A stretch of DNA of 64,000 nt. It comes from Calditrichia bacterium. Lineage in GTDB: Bacteria > Calditrichota > Calditrichia > RBG-13-44-9 > J075. How positions within the stretch are numbered: position 1 is the first letter of the stretch; every line of letters starts with the position of its first letter. Under the pieces are notes generated by a model. That model ran no database searches and was not told the DNA's origin. It was given only the letters and a program-made list of their open reading frames with translations. Shown one piece after another: positions 45,173-54,296 of the stretch. Location of the stretch: positions 1 through 64,000 of the forward strand of contig JANQQU010000085.1 in assembly GCA_028284905.1 (NCBI GenBank), in the 5' to 3' direction. The translations under genes were made by a program, and so were the position numbers.

Positions 45173-46885
45173 CTACTCCTGACGTTTTCCGTCGCCGCGG
45201 TTCAACTGAATATGGCGATTGACAGCGCTTCCGGGGAAAATTTCTTTCTCTCCTCCCGGCCAGGTGACTTCAATTTCTGTCAAAGCATTGCAATCGCCCA
45301 GGCCGGCGAATACCCGAAAATCGTTGCTGGTAATATAGCTGTAATAAGGATTTACCGGATATAACGACTGAAAGTTTTCACCAAGTATTTTCACTGTAGC
45401 CCCCACGGCAACACGCTTCAGTTCAGGATCGTACACCGTGAACGACACCCAGTTGCCCTTTGCCGGCACATCATTCCGGTAGAGGCGCGGGGCTGCGCCG
45501 ATATTGTTGATCAAAACGTCCAGATCGCCATCGTTGTCAATGTCCGCCAGCGCCAGGCCGCGGGATAATTCTTTCGGTTCAAAAAACGCCGGATACTGCC
45601 CGGAAACATCCTGAAAACGCCTACCATTATTACCGGCAAGCACCAGGTTCTGTTCCCCGTAAGGCAGCCAATATTTATCGCCGGGCAGGCGTGGACTGTT
45701 TCCCCGGTTAATCCGGCCATTCGCTACCAAAATATCGAGATAACCATCCCGGTCCAGGTCGAGGAAGCCAACACCGAAGCCGGTATATGGCAGCAAGCTG
45801 TTTTGCTCGAAACCTGCATCGCGGGATTGATCAGTAAATCCAACCTCGCCCTTATTCAGGTAAAAGGTGTTGCTTTCATTTTCTACGTGGGTGACGTAGA
45901 GATCCAGCAGTAAGTCGTTGTTCAAATCTCCCAGCGCGATGCCCATGCCGGCCTCCCGCTTCCCGAGATAGTTGACGGCGATGCCCATCAGTAATGCGGA
46001 TTCTTTAAAAGTGCCGTCTTTCTGATTGATCCAGCAAAGGTTGACTTGCTGGTCGTTGGCAACGTAAAGGTCCGGATATCCATCCTGATTATAATCCGCG
46101 GGGACAACGCCGAGTCCCTTTTTCGCCGCCGTAGCGATACCGGCTTTTTCAGTAACATCGCTGAATGTGCCGTCGCCATTATTGCGGTAAAGAACATCGA
46201 CAGCGCCGCTGTAATTTGCCGGGCCGCAGTACATCGGGCGGCCGTTGCGGTAGGTGCACTTTACCGTTGTATCGAGTTCGACATAGTTGGTAACGTAGAT
46301 ATCGAGAAAGTTATCGAGATCATAATCCAGAAAAGCGATCGAGACGCCCCAGCCCTCATTGCTGATACCGGCGGATTCGCTGATATCGCTAAAGGTGCCG
46401 TCGCCATTATTACGATAGAGCGCATCCCGGTTTACGTTGGAAACGTAGAGGTCGAGATCGCCATCGTTATCGATATCGCCGGCGGCGGCGCCCATGCCAT
46501 AGCCGTTGTCGGTCAGGCCGCTATTTGCCGTCACATCGGTAAAACGGCCATCTGCCCCCTGGCGATAGAGCCGGTTCACCGCGCGGTTCTCCGGAGGCAC
46601 TTTCCCGGTATGGTCGCCCCCGTTCACGAAGTAGATATCTTGTTTCCCATCATTATCATAATCGAAAAAAACGCTGCCGGCGCCCATTATTTCCGGAAAA
46701 TAGTAGCTGCTGTCCACGCCGGCATCATGGACAAAATCGATACCGGTAGCTTCGGTAATATCGACAAGTGTTTCTTTCGGCATTTCATCTACCGGCGCAT
46801 TTTCCGAGCCACTTTCACAGGCGAAGCAAAGCATCATAACTGCAAAGACCAACAACTTTCCGCTGATTTTTAATTTCATCATCAT
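45173..46885 (-). CDS. CRTAC1-type FG-GAP/ASPIC-UnbV lipoprotein
   Basis: The 570-residue product has a lipobox (LCFAC), then FG-GAP/VCBS repeats with Ca-binding loops of the D-x-D-x-D-G-x-x-D kind: DYDNDGKQD, DIDNDGDLD, DYDLDNFLD, DYNQDGYPD, DLDRDGYLD and DIDNDGDLD. An ASPIC/UnbV domain follows (EVTWPGGEKEIF). These form a seven-bladed propeller on the cell surface. Three consecutive ATGs start the gene; the exact one is uncertain. It lies upstream of the TPR gene in the same unit. Confidence 0.9.
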   Translation of the reverse strand: MMMKLKISGKLLVFAVMMLCFACESGSENAPVDEMPKETLVDITEATGIDFVHDAGVDSSYYFPEIMGAGSVFFDYDNDGKQDIYFVNGGDHTGKVPPENRAVNRLYRQGADGRFTDVTANSGLTDNGYGMGAAAGDIDNDGDLDLYVSNVNRDALYRNNGDGTFSDISESAGISNEGWGVSIAFLDYDLDNFLDIYVTNYVELDTTVKCTYRNGRPMYCGPANYSGAVDVLYRNNGDGTFSDVTEKAGIATAAKKGLGVVPADYNQDGYPDLYVANDQQVNLCWINQKDGTFKESALLMGIAVNYLGKREAGMGIALGDLNNDLLLDLYVTHVENESNTFYLNKGEVGFTDQSRDAGFEQNSLLPYTGFGVGFLDLDRDGYLDILVANGRINRGNSPRLPGDKYWLPYGEQNLVLAGNNGRRFQDVSGQYPAFFEPKELSRGLALADIDNDGDLDVLINNIGAAPRLYRNDVPAKGNWVSFTVYDPELKRVAVGATVKILGENFQSLYPVNPYYSYITSNDFRVFAGLGDCNALTEIEVTWPGGEKEIFPGSAVNRHIQLNRGDGKRQE

Positions 46886-47140
46886 TCTAACCGTATTTTT
46901 AAACGCTGTCTCCCAGACCGCTATTCCACAATATCGCTGAAGGTTTTGTCATCTCATTATTCCTAAATCCTGCTGGGGACAAAATATTAAAAAGCCGTTG
47001 CATAGACAAGCGCCGATACGAAATAAACGAATGTCTTTCCGGATATCGGCAGCAAGGTAACGATGATAAATTTCATTCGGAAAATTCGCCAAAATCACTA
47101 TATTCATCTACCTTTCAATTAGCTACGGGGCTGAAAATTT

Positions 47141-47776
47141 ATGAAAGTTCAGATCAGGGAATTCTTTTATATTTCAAATTTATTGAGCATCAGCCGGGTG
47201 TTATTCGCAATTCCGATTGCCTACTATATTCGCTTGAATACGCCGGATGGGAATGTGATTCTGCTGATTCTCTGCGTCATAGCCACCGCCACCGATTTTC
47301 TCGATGGCTATTTTAGCCGGAAACTGAATCAGGTGACCGACCTGGGCATTTTGCTCGATCCCATTGCGGACAAAATCAGCATGGCAATCATTCTGATTAG
47401 CCTGATCGTTTACCGGGATTTTTCCATTCCCCTGACAATTTTCCTGGTCTATCGGGATCTGCTGATTGTATTGGTTGGTTCATTTACCATCAAGAAACAG
47501 GAAAGCCCGGTAATGGCCAATTTTCTTGGGAAGATCAATACCTGTCTTTTAGCATTTACAGCAATTCTATATATGGCAAACGTTAAAAATGAAGTGTTTA
47601 CATTTTTTCTCATCGCCAGCTACCTGAGTATTTTTATTTCCGGATTTTCCTATATGAAGGTTGGCGAAGCGTTACTTTTTACAGATGTACGTAAGCGCTA
47701 TGTTTTCCGGGCGGCGGTCGTCCTGCTAACTATTGCTGTTGTTTACCTGACCGGATCAAACTATGCCTTCATCTAA
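47141..47776 (+). CDS. CDP-alcohol phosphatidyltransferase
   Basis: The 211-residue product has six membrane helices. The family motif D-x2-D-G-x2-A-R-x8-G-x3-D-x3-D is present as DFLDGYFSRKLNQVTDLGILLDPIADK (Ala replaced by Ser), with all four Asp intact. It transfers a CDP-activated lipid head such as phosphatidylglycerol phosphate; the exact alcohol is uncertain. The next gene overlaps its 3' end by 14 bases, so they are coupled. Confidence 0.9.
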   Translation: MKVQIREFFYISNLLSISRVLFAIPIAYYIRLNTPDGNVILLILCVIATATDFLDGYFSRKLNQVTDLGILLDPIADKISMAIILISLIVYRDFSIPLTIFLVYRDLLIVLVGSFTIKKQESPVMANFLGKINTCLLAFTAILYMANVKNEVFTFFLIASYLSIFISGFSYMKVGEALLFTDVRKRYVFRAAVVLLTIAVVYLTGSNYAFI

Positions 47777-48497
47777 AAAGCCGCTAATGATAGCGCACCG
47801 GGGAGAACGCACTTTGTCCCCGGAAAATACTATTCGTGCCTGCCATCTCGCCCTGGCCCAGGGGGCAACCGCCCTGGAGGTCGATGTGCGCATTTGCCGC
47901 AGCGGGGATGTGGTGCTGTTCCACGATTACCTGATGTATCGGCATTTCGGGAAATTTAACCGCATCGAATGCCAGGATATCTCCGAGCTAAAAACACTAG
48001 AGTATCAAATCGGCAGCTACCAGTACGGCGACCGTATGTGCACGCTGGATGAATTTCTCGAAGAGTTTCGCGATACCGTCCCCATCAACCTCGATGCGAA
48101 GTCTCAAACGCTCTTCAATGCTAAATTTGCCAACTCCCTCATCAATCTACTCAATCGTCACAAAATCCACGACCAGGTCTGGGTCTCTTCATTTAACCCA
48201 TTACTGATTCGCCGCATGAAAAAGATTGATCCCTCAATCCGTACCGGTTTCCTTTTTCAGGATCCCCTGCAGTTTTATCGTTTCATCGATATTTTTCTCC
48301 ACTCTGATGCCTGGCATCCGCATCATAAAAATCTTTCCCGCTGGCTGGTAAACAAGGCACGTCGCCTCAACAAAAAGATGTACACCTGGACGGTTAACCG
48401 CCCGGAAGTTTTGGAGCGGGTCATGAAGTATGATATTGACGGGATCATCACCGATGTGTTTTTTCGGAACCGGGAATTAAACGATGATTTTAGGTAG
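47763..48497 (+). CDS. Glycerophosphodiester phosphodiesterase
   Basis: The 244-residue cytoplasmic GDPD has the HRG start (IAHRGERTLSPENT), the E-x-D metal pair (ALEVDVRI) and the catalytic His in VLFHD. It cleaves glycerophosphodiesters to glycerol-3-phosphate. There is no signal peptide. It overlaps the phosphatidyltransferase gene by 14 bases. Its last codons and stop are part of a palindrome (48483). Confidence 0.92.
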   Translation: MPSSKKPLMIAHRGERTLSPENTIRACHLALAQGATALEVDVRICRSGDVVLFHDYLMYRHFGKFNRIECQDISELKTLEYQIGSYQYGDRMCTLDEFLEEFRDTVPINLDAKSQTLFNAKFANSLINLLNRHKIHDQVWVSSFNPLLIRRMKKIDPSIRTGFLFQDPLQFYRFIDIFLHSDAWHPHHKNLSRWLVNKARRLNKKMYTWTVNRPEVLERVMKYDIDGIITDVFFRNRELNDDFR

Positions 48498-48547
48498 AGA
48501 CGATTCATGTAGAGACGATTCATGAATCGTCTCTACCTAAAATCGTC
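48483..48547. repeat. Palindrome centred on TTCATGAA (copy 3)
   Basis: The core TAGAGACGATTCATGAATCGTCTCTA is flanked by GATTTTAGG/CCTAAAATC. The left arm has a 15-base duplication (TAGAGACGATTCATG twice). The outer left arm is the end of the GDPD coding sequence, which is mirrored exactly outside the gene. Confidence 0.92.
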
Positions 48548-48689
48548 CCTACCGATATTCAAAATCCAGGAAGGATTTTTCTTTTTTAAATCCCCGCAAA
48601 ACACTACATTGATACGATTTATCTGAAAACCCTTTTTCGGGCATTCCCTGTGTCCTTGTTTCTCAAGACTGCTTAGTAAAGGAAGATCT

Positions 48690-50504
48690 ATGTCCAAAGT
48701 TACCATGCCGAAAGGTTTTTTCTCCTACATCATTACCCAGAGCCTCGGTGCTTTCAATGACAATTTTTATAAGATGCTTATTCAACTGTATGTTATCCAG
48801 ATTGTTGCGCTGGATAGCCCGGAAAAAGTAATTACCCAGGCCAGCTACCTTTTCACCATTCCGTTTCTCCTGTTCGGCCCCTGGTCGGGATATTTCGCGG
48901 ATAAATTCGCAAAGTCGACGGTGATGCGCGTCGTGAAGTTCGCAGAAATCGGGGTGATGCTCTTTGGCGCTTTGGCATTCTATCTCGGTAATCTCGACAT
49001 GATGCTGTTCATCCTTTTCCTGATGGCGACGCAGAGTACTTTTTTCAGCCCGGCGAAATATGGCTACATACCGGAAGCCTGTAAACCGGAAGCGGTTACT
49101 TCCGCCAATGGCTGGGTCGAGATGAGCACTTTTCTCTTCATCATTCTCGGGACCGCTGCCGTTGGGCCGCTGCTTTCTTTACATGGAGACAATGCCTTTT
49201 CCACCACCTTTTACTGTATCGGGATCGCGGTTGTCGGCTCATTAACCGCTTTAACGATTAAATCCGTACCGGCCACTGGTACCAGCGAGAAATTCCCCTG
49301 GAATCCGGTTACCGGCCTCTTTAAAGATCTTGCTTTTCTGAAACGGCAAAAGCCCTTATTTCTTGCCGCCCTCGCCAACAGTTACTTTTGGATGGTCGGA
49401 TTGATCTTCCAGAACAACATTCTTATTTACGGCAAAAACATGGTGGGAGACGATCCCAACGGCAATACACTACTGACGCTCCTGCCCGCCTTCCTGGGCA
49501 TTGGTATTGCCGTCGGTTCTCCGCTGGCCAGCCGCCTGTCCGGTAAGAAGGTAGAGCTGGGGCTGGTGCCGCTCGGTGGTATTGGCATGGCAATTTGCGG
49601 TATGGGTCTTTTCTTCACCACCAGCAACTATACCCTTTCTTCCCTGCTGCTATTCCTTACCGGTGCATTTGGCGGTCTTTACATTGTTCCGTTGTATGCC
49701 TATCTGCAGTATTACGCAGAGGAGCGCGAAAAAGGGCGGGTGATGGCCACCTCCAATATTCTCAACGGACTTTTCCTGATTCTGGGCACCGGCATCTACG
49801 AACTGCTGGCGGTTTATTTTGCCTTTCCTCCCCATCTCATTTACCTGATAATGGGATTCGTAACGATTCTTGCCGTTGTCTATATTTGTACCGTTATTCC
49901 CGATTATTTCGTGCGCTTCTGTTTCTGGATGATCACCCATCTGGTCTACCGGATTAACATTATCGGGGAAGAACGTATTCCTCTGAAAGGTGCAGCACTG
50001 CTGACCCCGAACCACGTCACCTACGTGGATGCATTTATACTCGGCTCTTCTATCCAACGCTTTGTCCGTTATCTGATGCTCAAAGAGTTTTATGATATTC
50101 CTTTAGCTAAAAAGCTTTTTGTATTGATGGATGCGATTCCTATCGATCCGGCCGCCGGTAAAGGATCAGTTGCCGATAGCCTGGCAACAGCCCGGCAAAA
50201 GCTGCTGGAAGGCCACGTTGTTTGCATCTTTCCGGAGGGTAAATTGACCCAGGATGGTAAAATGAATGAGTTCCGTCCCGGATATGAATCGGTTATGGAC
50301 GGGTTGGATTGCCCGATTATCCCGGTTTATATGGATAACCTCTGGGGCAGTATGTATAGCAAGCAGGGCGGCAAACTCCGCTTTCCGCGTAGTTTTATAC
50401 GGCGGGTAACGGTTTATTTTGGCGAACCATTACCGGCAACAACGAAAGCAGCAGAACTACAGGCGGTAGTTGAATCCATGGGTAAGGAACTTGCCGGGAA
50501 ATGA
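48690..50504 (+). CDS. LplT-like transporter fused to PlsC acyltransferase
   Basis: The 604-residue product begins with a major facilitator of 12 helices (about 10-415; GAFNDNFYKMLIQLYVIQI is typical of the LplT lysophospholipid flippase), followed by a PlsC/1-acylglycerol-phosphate acyltransferase domain (about 425-600) with NHVTYVDA (N-H-x4-D) and FPEGKLTQDG. In E. coli LplT delivers lysophospholipid to the separate Aas enzyme; here flippase and acyltransferase are one protein, and the Aas acyl-ACP synthetase domain is missing. It should re-acylate lysophospholipids. AGGAAG precedes the ATG. Confidence 0.92.
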   Translation: MSKVTMPKGFFSYIITQSLGAFNDNFYKMLIQLYVIQIVALDSPEKVITQASYLFTIPFLLFGPWSGYFADKFAKSTVMRVVKFAEIGVMLFGALAFYLGNLDMMLFILFLMATQSTFFSPAKYGYIPEACKPEAVTSANGWVEMSTFLFIILGTAAVGPLLSLHGDNAFSTTFYCIGIAVVGSLTALTIKSVPATGTSEKFPWNPVTGLFKDLAFLKRQKPLFLAALANSYFWMVGLIFQNNILIYGKNMVGDDPNGNTLLTLLPAFLGIGIAVGSPLASRLSGKKVELGLVPLGGIGMAICGMGLFFTTSNYTLSSLLLFLTGAFGGLYIVPLYAYLQYYAEEREKGRVMATSNILNGLFLILGTGIYELLAVYFAFPPHLIYLIMGFVTILAVVYICTVIPDYFVRFCFWMITHLVYRINIIGEERIPLKGAALLTPNHVTYVDAFILGSSIQRFVRYLMLKEFYDIPLAKKLFVLMDAIPIDPAAGKGSVADSLATARQKLLEGHVVCIFPEGKLTQDGKMNEFRPGYESVMDGLDCPIIPVYMDNLWGSMYSKQGGKLRFPRSFIRRVTVYFGEPLPATTKAAELQAVVESMGKELAGK

Positions 50505-50859
50505 TACTTGCACTTAGGGCAGAACAAGTGTAAGATATAAGAAAACGAGCGTTTAGCGGCAAGGTAAGTAGCGAGACAAAAGTAATTTGATTTAATGGTT
50601 GCTACGAAAAATCAATATTACTGCAAAATCAGGTGCCTTTGCCCATTTGCAAATTTGCAAATTTACAAATGGGCAAAGGCTTCGGAGAAAGACCGGCGAC
50701 CTGATTATTACCTAAAATATTTTTGTCTAAGCACTTAATAGCTCCGATTTATTCAACGCGTTTGTGTGAAATGTTTGTCACGGCAGAAGCATGACCCTAC
50801 ATTCTTCAGGCATTACAAATTTTCGACAACCAAAGCCAGGGAAGGTTTTAGCAGGCAAT
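50505..50859. other. Intergenic region with hairpin
   Basis: This 355-bp gap holds the hairpin at 50635-50680 and AT-rich DNA. An open frame from 50791 runs into the lipoprotein gene but its first 23 codons are not typical of a signal peptide. No further gene was seen. Confidence 0.6.
50635..50680. repeat. Hairpin GCCTTTGCCCATTTG / CAAATGGGCAAAGGC
   Basis: Perfect 15-bp arms around a 16-base loop made of TTTGCAAA-like units. It follows the LplT-PlsC gene by 130 bases. Confidence 0.95.
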
Positions 50860-51843
50860 ATGCGCGTCACTTTTATAAATACATCCGTTATTCTGCTCGC
50901 GCTGCTTTTTGCAGCCTGTGAAGCTCCCAGAAAAAATATTCTCGACCCAAAAAGTCCGGATCATCCCTACGGCAGTATCTCCGGTAGTGTCGAAAGCTAT
51001 ACCCTCTCCCGGGCGCTGGAGAATGTAAACATTCGCTGGAATGACGGCCTTCTCCGCCAAAACAGCGATAACACCGGCAGCTTCTCCTTTAACACGATCT
51101 TGCCGGAAGACGGCTGGCTGTATTTTCAGAAAGATGGATTTTTTCCGGACTCCGTCGCTGTTTCCTGGGATAACCGGAAAGCGATCTCCCTGGCCCCGGT
51201 ACGTATGAACGCGATGCCGGCGGTAACATCACTTAAAATCTTTTCCGCAGTACTCAACAAGCCCGGATCTATTCCCTCAAACTATTTTTTCGGCATTGAA
51301 CTCGCTGTTACCGACGAGGATAATGATATTGAAGAGATTCAATGGGAGATTCCCGCACTGGATTCCAGCGGCGTATTAAAATTTGACTTTTCCGATGGAC
51401 AGTATAAATTTTTCTCGAACAGCACGATCAACCGCAATCAATTTTCGGAAGTCATGCTCCATGATTTTTTTCTGACCCTGGAAGATCAATTCGGCCGGCA
51501 GGTCAGTTTAGGGAACAGCCGGATTCGCCGGGTGATCAGCGATGAGATCGTCTGTAGTGCGCCAATCGGAAATATTATTATCAATAGCGCGATGCCGTTG
51601 CTTCAATGGGCCCCTTATGATCCCGGTTTTACCCATACTTACCGGATCGAAATATTTAAACGGGATGGCATCTTCGTAGAGAGCACCCCATTTTGGACCC
51701 ATGAGAATATCCCCGGTGGGCTAAACAGTTTTCAGATGGATTCCCCATTAGATGTTTCCGAATATACCTGGGTCGTCTGGGCGGTAGACGAATTTAACAA
51801 CCGCATTCGTTCCCCGGAAACGCAATTCGAATATCGGCCGTAA
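50860..51843 (+). CDS. Hypothetical lipoprotein with carboxypeptidase-regulatory-like domain
   Basis: Started at ATG 50860 the product has 327 residues: a signal ending LLFAAC (lipobox), then a beta-rich domain 'GSISGSVESYTLSRALENVNIRW' resembling a CarboxypepD_reg-like/Ig fold, and further Ig-like beta-domains with 'LQWAPYDPGFTHTYRIEIF' like a fibronectin-type repeat. It is probably a surface or periplasmic structural protein. GCAGG precedes the ATG at 5 bases. It lies 65 bases before the sigma54 activator. Confidence 0.7.
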   Translation: MRVTFINTSVILLALLFAACEAPRKNILDPKSPDHPYGSISGSVESYTLSRALENVNIRWNDGLLRQNSDNTGSFSFNTILPEDGWLYFQKDGFFPDSVAVSWDNRKAISLAPVRMNAMPAVTSLKIFSAVLNKPGSIPSNYFFGIELAVTDEDNDIEEIQWEIPALDSSGVLKFDFSDGQYKFFSNSTINRNQFSEVMLHDFFLTLEDQFGRQVSLGNSRIRRVISDEIVCSAPIGNIIINSAMPLLQWAPYDPGFTHTYRIEIFKRDGIFVESTPFWTHENIPGGLNSFQMDSPLDVSEYTWVVWAVDEFNNRIRSPETQFEYRP

Positions 51844-51856
51844 TTTGTAATTCGTT

Positions 51857-51898
51857 GATCAACGAGCATCGATCAACGATCAACGATCAACGAACACC
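51857..51898. repeat. GATCAAC heptamer array, six units
   Basis: GATCAAC, GAGCATC, GATCAAC, GATCAAC, GATCAAC, GAACACC run in exact 7-base register and end 10 bases before the start of the sigma54 activator. The same unit occurs at 2577 and 60224. Confidence 0.95.
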
Positions 51899-51908
51899 AG
51901 GCAATAAA

Positions 51909-53393
51909 ATGTCCGAAAATCAATCACATCCAGTACTCGGCCTTGGCAAAGCGCAATTCGACAGCCTTTATCGAATCAGCCAATTGCTGAATAAAGCCGC
52001 CTACCGTAATACGCTGATTGATGAAACCCTCGATCTGGTAGTAGACGTTATCAATGCCGAGCGGGCACTTTTTGTTCGGTATCTCGCGGAAGAGGATGGA
52101 TTTTCCATCATTGGCGCCCGTAATATCAACCGGGAAAAAATCCCGGATCTCTCCAGCTTCTCCGCCGGTATTCTCCAGCAAGTGATTCGCAAGAAAATCC
52201 CCTGTCTCTATCACGATGTGCAGAGCGATCCCGATCTCTCCCAGTTTGAGAGTGTTCTGATTCATAGCATAAAATCGGTGATTGGCGTGCCGATATTTTA
52301 TGAGGAAAAAATCTGGGGCGTTATTCTGGCCGATAGTGTGGAAAACCGCCAGGCGTTTACCGAAGAGAATTTGATATTCCTCGATTTCTTTTCCAACCTG
52401 GTTTCCCTCGCGCTGGACAAACTGATCCGCTTTGAGCAGCTCGAAGCTGAAAATCGCATTTTGCAAAATCAGCTGGCGAATCAGCCGTTGCCGAATATGA
52501 TTGGGGACAGTCCGGCCATGCGCAAACTTTCCGCTCTCATTCACCGCGTGGCCCGCACAGACGCCACTGTGCTGATTCTCGGGGAAAGCGGCACCGGCAA
52601 GGATCTGGTTGCCCGTGCAATTCACCAGCTTAGTGCCCGAAAGGAGCATCCCTACCTGGCGCAATTCTGCGGCTCCATTCCGGAGACCTTACTGGAGAGT
52701 GAGTTGTTCGGCTATAAAAAAGGCGCTTTTTCCGGCGCCAATAGCGACAAGAAAGGCCTTTTTGAAGTCGCTGACAATGGCACTTTTTTTCTCGATGAAA
52801 TCGCCGATATATCCCTTGCGCTGCAGGCAAAACTCCTTCGCGTCATCCAGAATCAGGAAATTATGCGGGTAGGCGACACACAAATTACGCCGGTCAATGT
52901 TCGGCTGCTTGCTGCAACGAACAAGGATCTGAAGAGTATGTCGCAAAAGGGAGAATTCCGGGAAGATCTTTTTTACCGTTTAAACGTTTTTCCGGTAACC
53001 GTCCCCCCGCTACGGGAGCGCCGTGCTGATATTCCGGCATTAACCAATTACTTTATTGAGCGCTACCATGGCGCGTCACTATCCGTCTCCAAAGAAGCGC
53101 TGGCACTGCTCCAAAAATTCCCCTGGCCGGGCAATGTCCGTCAGTTGGAAAATGTGATTCAGCGGGCCTTAATTCTCTGCGATGGCGATCGTTTACTACC
53201 GGAACACATTATAATTGAAGAAGATGAATCGGGCGATCTTAAGAATTTCGAAGGCACTTTAAAATCTCTCGAAAAGAAATTACTGCTTGCCCGCCTGGAG
53301 AAATTCGATGGCAATCGCACATTGACCGCGCAATCGCTGGGCGTCTCGGTCCGCTGGGTACAGTTGAAGCTAAAAGAGATGGAAGAAAAATAG
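51909..53393 (+). CDS. GAF-domain sigma54-dependent transcriptional activator
   Basis: The 494-residue product has an N-terminal GAF domain (about 12-170), a sigma54-activation AAA+ domain (about 195-430) with Walker A GESGTGKD, the sigma54-contact loop GAFSGA (usually GAFTGA) and Walker B GTFFLDEI, then an HTH_8 domain (about 455-494; NRTLTAQSLGVSVRWVQLKLKEM). It activates sigma54 promoters on a GAF-bound signal, not a phosphorylated receiver. The start at 51909 is preferred because the earlier in-frame ATG lies in the heptamer array. The target genes are not evident. Confidence 0.92.
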   Translation: MSENQSHPVLGLGKAQFDSLYRISQLLNKAAYRNTLIDETLDLVVDVINAERALFVRYLAEEDGFSIIGARNINREKIPDLSSFSAGILQQVIRKKIPCLYHDVQSDPDLSQFESVLIHSIKSVIGVPIFYEEKIWGVILADSVENRQAFTEENLIFLDFFSNLVSLALDKLIRFEQLEAENRILQNQLANQPLPNMIGDSPAMRKLSALIHRVARTDATVLILGESGTGKDLVARAIHQLSARKEHPYLAQFCGSIPETLLESELFGYKKGAFSGANSDKKGLFEVADNGTFFLDEIADISLALQAKLLRVIQNQEIMRVGDTQITPVNVRLLAATNKDLKSMSQKGEFREDLFYRLNVFPVTVPPLRERRADIPALTNYFIERYHGASLSVSKEALALLQKFPWPGNVRQLENVIQRALILCDGDRLLPEHIIIEEDESGDLKNFEGTLKSLEKKLLLARLEKFDGNRTLTAQSLGVSVRWVQLKLKEMEEK

Positions 53394-53939
53394 CAGTGGC
53401 CCCAAAGGACGATGGTTTATACACATCTTTACAAACACGTTTTTATGGCTTCATCTTTCTTAAAATGAAAGTAGAATTTGAATATTAGCCACTGATATAC
53501 ACCGATTTTCACTGATTTTTTCATCGTTCTGCTTTTATCTGTGCAAATCTGTGTTTATCCGCGGCTAAAAATTAATTTTTCAAGGTGTTTTTGTAACATG
53601 TAAACTTGTGCATAAACCCTAGCCCAAAGGGACAATGGTTAATACATATTTTTATAATAGGGATTATGTCGCCCCGAATGGGGCTCAAATGTCTTTTGAC
53701 AATATTTTTTACTATAAATATGTCGTCCCTACGGGACGTTTAAACAATTGTTTATTTAGTTGATTAGAGAAGCCCTGTAAGGGCGACATCTTTATAGCCA
53801 TAGTTATATTTTATAAATTTCCAGCCCCATCGGGGTGGCATATGCTTCCTTATCTTGGGTAGTGTCAAGCTATAAATAAACCTTAGCCTAAAGGGGCGTA
53901 CAGCCAGCAGTATAAACTTAACTGGAATTCCCCAGATTT
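53394..53939. other. Repeat-rich gap next to the insertion sequence
   Basis: No gene is present. It contains the GGAT/ATCC element at 53485, then four short GC hairpins in AT-rich DNA: GCCCCGAATGGGGC (53671), CGTCCCTACGGGACG (53724), GCCCTGTAAGGGC (53772) and GCCCCATCGGGGT (53824). AAACC(C/T)TAGCC(C/T)AAAGGG-like pieces repeat near 53612 and 53879. Confidence 0.7.
53485..53568. repeat. GGAT/ATCC inverted-repeat element, copy 3
   Basis: TTAGCCACTGAT... and ...ATCCGCGGCTAA, a diverged copy of the elements at 30827 and 31236, with a shorter interior. Confidence 0.85.
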
Positions 53940-53993
53940 TGTAGACACCGAATTAAGTTGTAAATTAGCATTATCTAAAAATCGAGGTGTCTA

Positions 53994-54296
53994 ATGTCCG
54001 ATTATAAGTCACGACGTCGTTACAGCAAAGCATTTAAACAAGAAACCGTTGAGCTAATTCTCAATGGTACTCGCCGCATCGGTGATGTCGCCAATGACCT
54101 TGAGATCCATCGCAACACGATCACTCGCTGGGTCAGAGAATACAAAGCGAATGCCGAAGATGCCTTTCCGGGCAACGGCAAACTGATGCCAGCCGATGAA
54201 GAGATTCGCAAACTCAAACGCGAATTAGCCCGGGTAAAACAAGAACGTGACATTTTAAAAAAAGCCGTGGCGTTCTTTTCCAGGGACGAAGAATGA
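53994..54296 (+). CDS. IS3-family OrfA (HTH)
   Basis: The 100-residue OrfA has an HTH_Tnp_1-type domain (RRYSKAFKQETVELI) and a C-terminal leucine-zipper coiled coil, ending LKKAVAFFSRDEE. It binds the IS ends. Near its 3' end lies the seven-A run 54257-54263 (A-AAA-AAA in OrfA frame), a typical -1 slippage site; the -1 frame is open from there into OrfB. The natural product is therefore probably an OrfAB fusion transposase as well as OrfA alone. Confidence 0.95.
   Translation: MSDYKSRRRYSKAFKQETVELILNGTRRIGDVANDLEIHRNTITRWVREYKANAEDAFPGNGKLMPADEEIRKLKRELARVKQERDILKKAVAFFSRDEE

Noticed and set aside
51855-51908. ATG 51855 as the start of the sigma54 activator
   Set aside because: The first residues would be a translation of the heptamer array; ATG 51909 gives a normal start.
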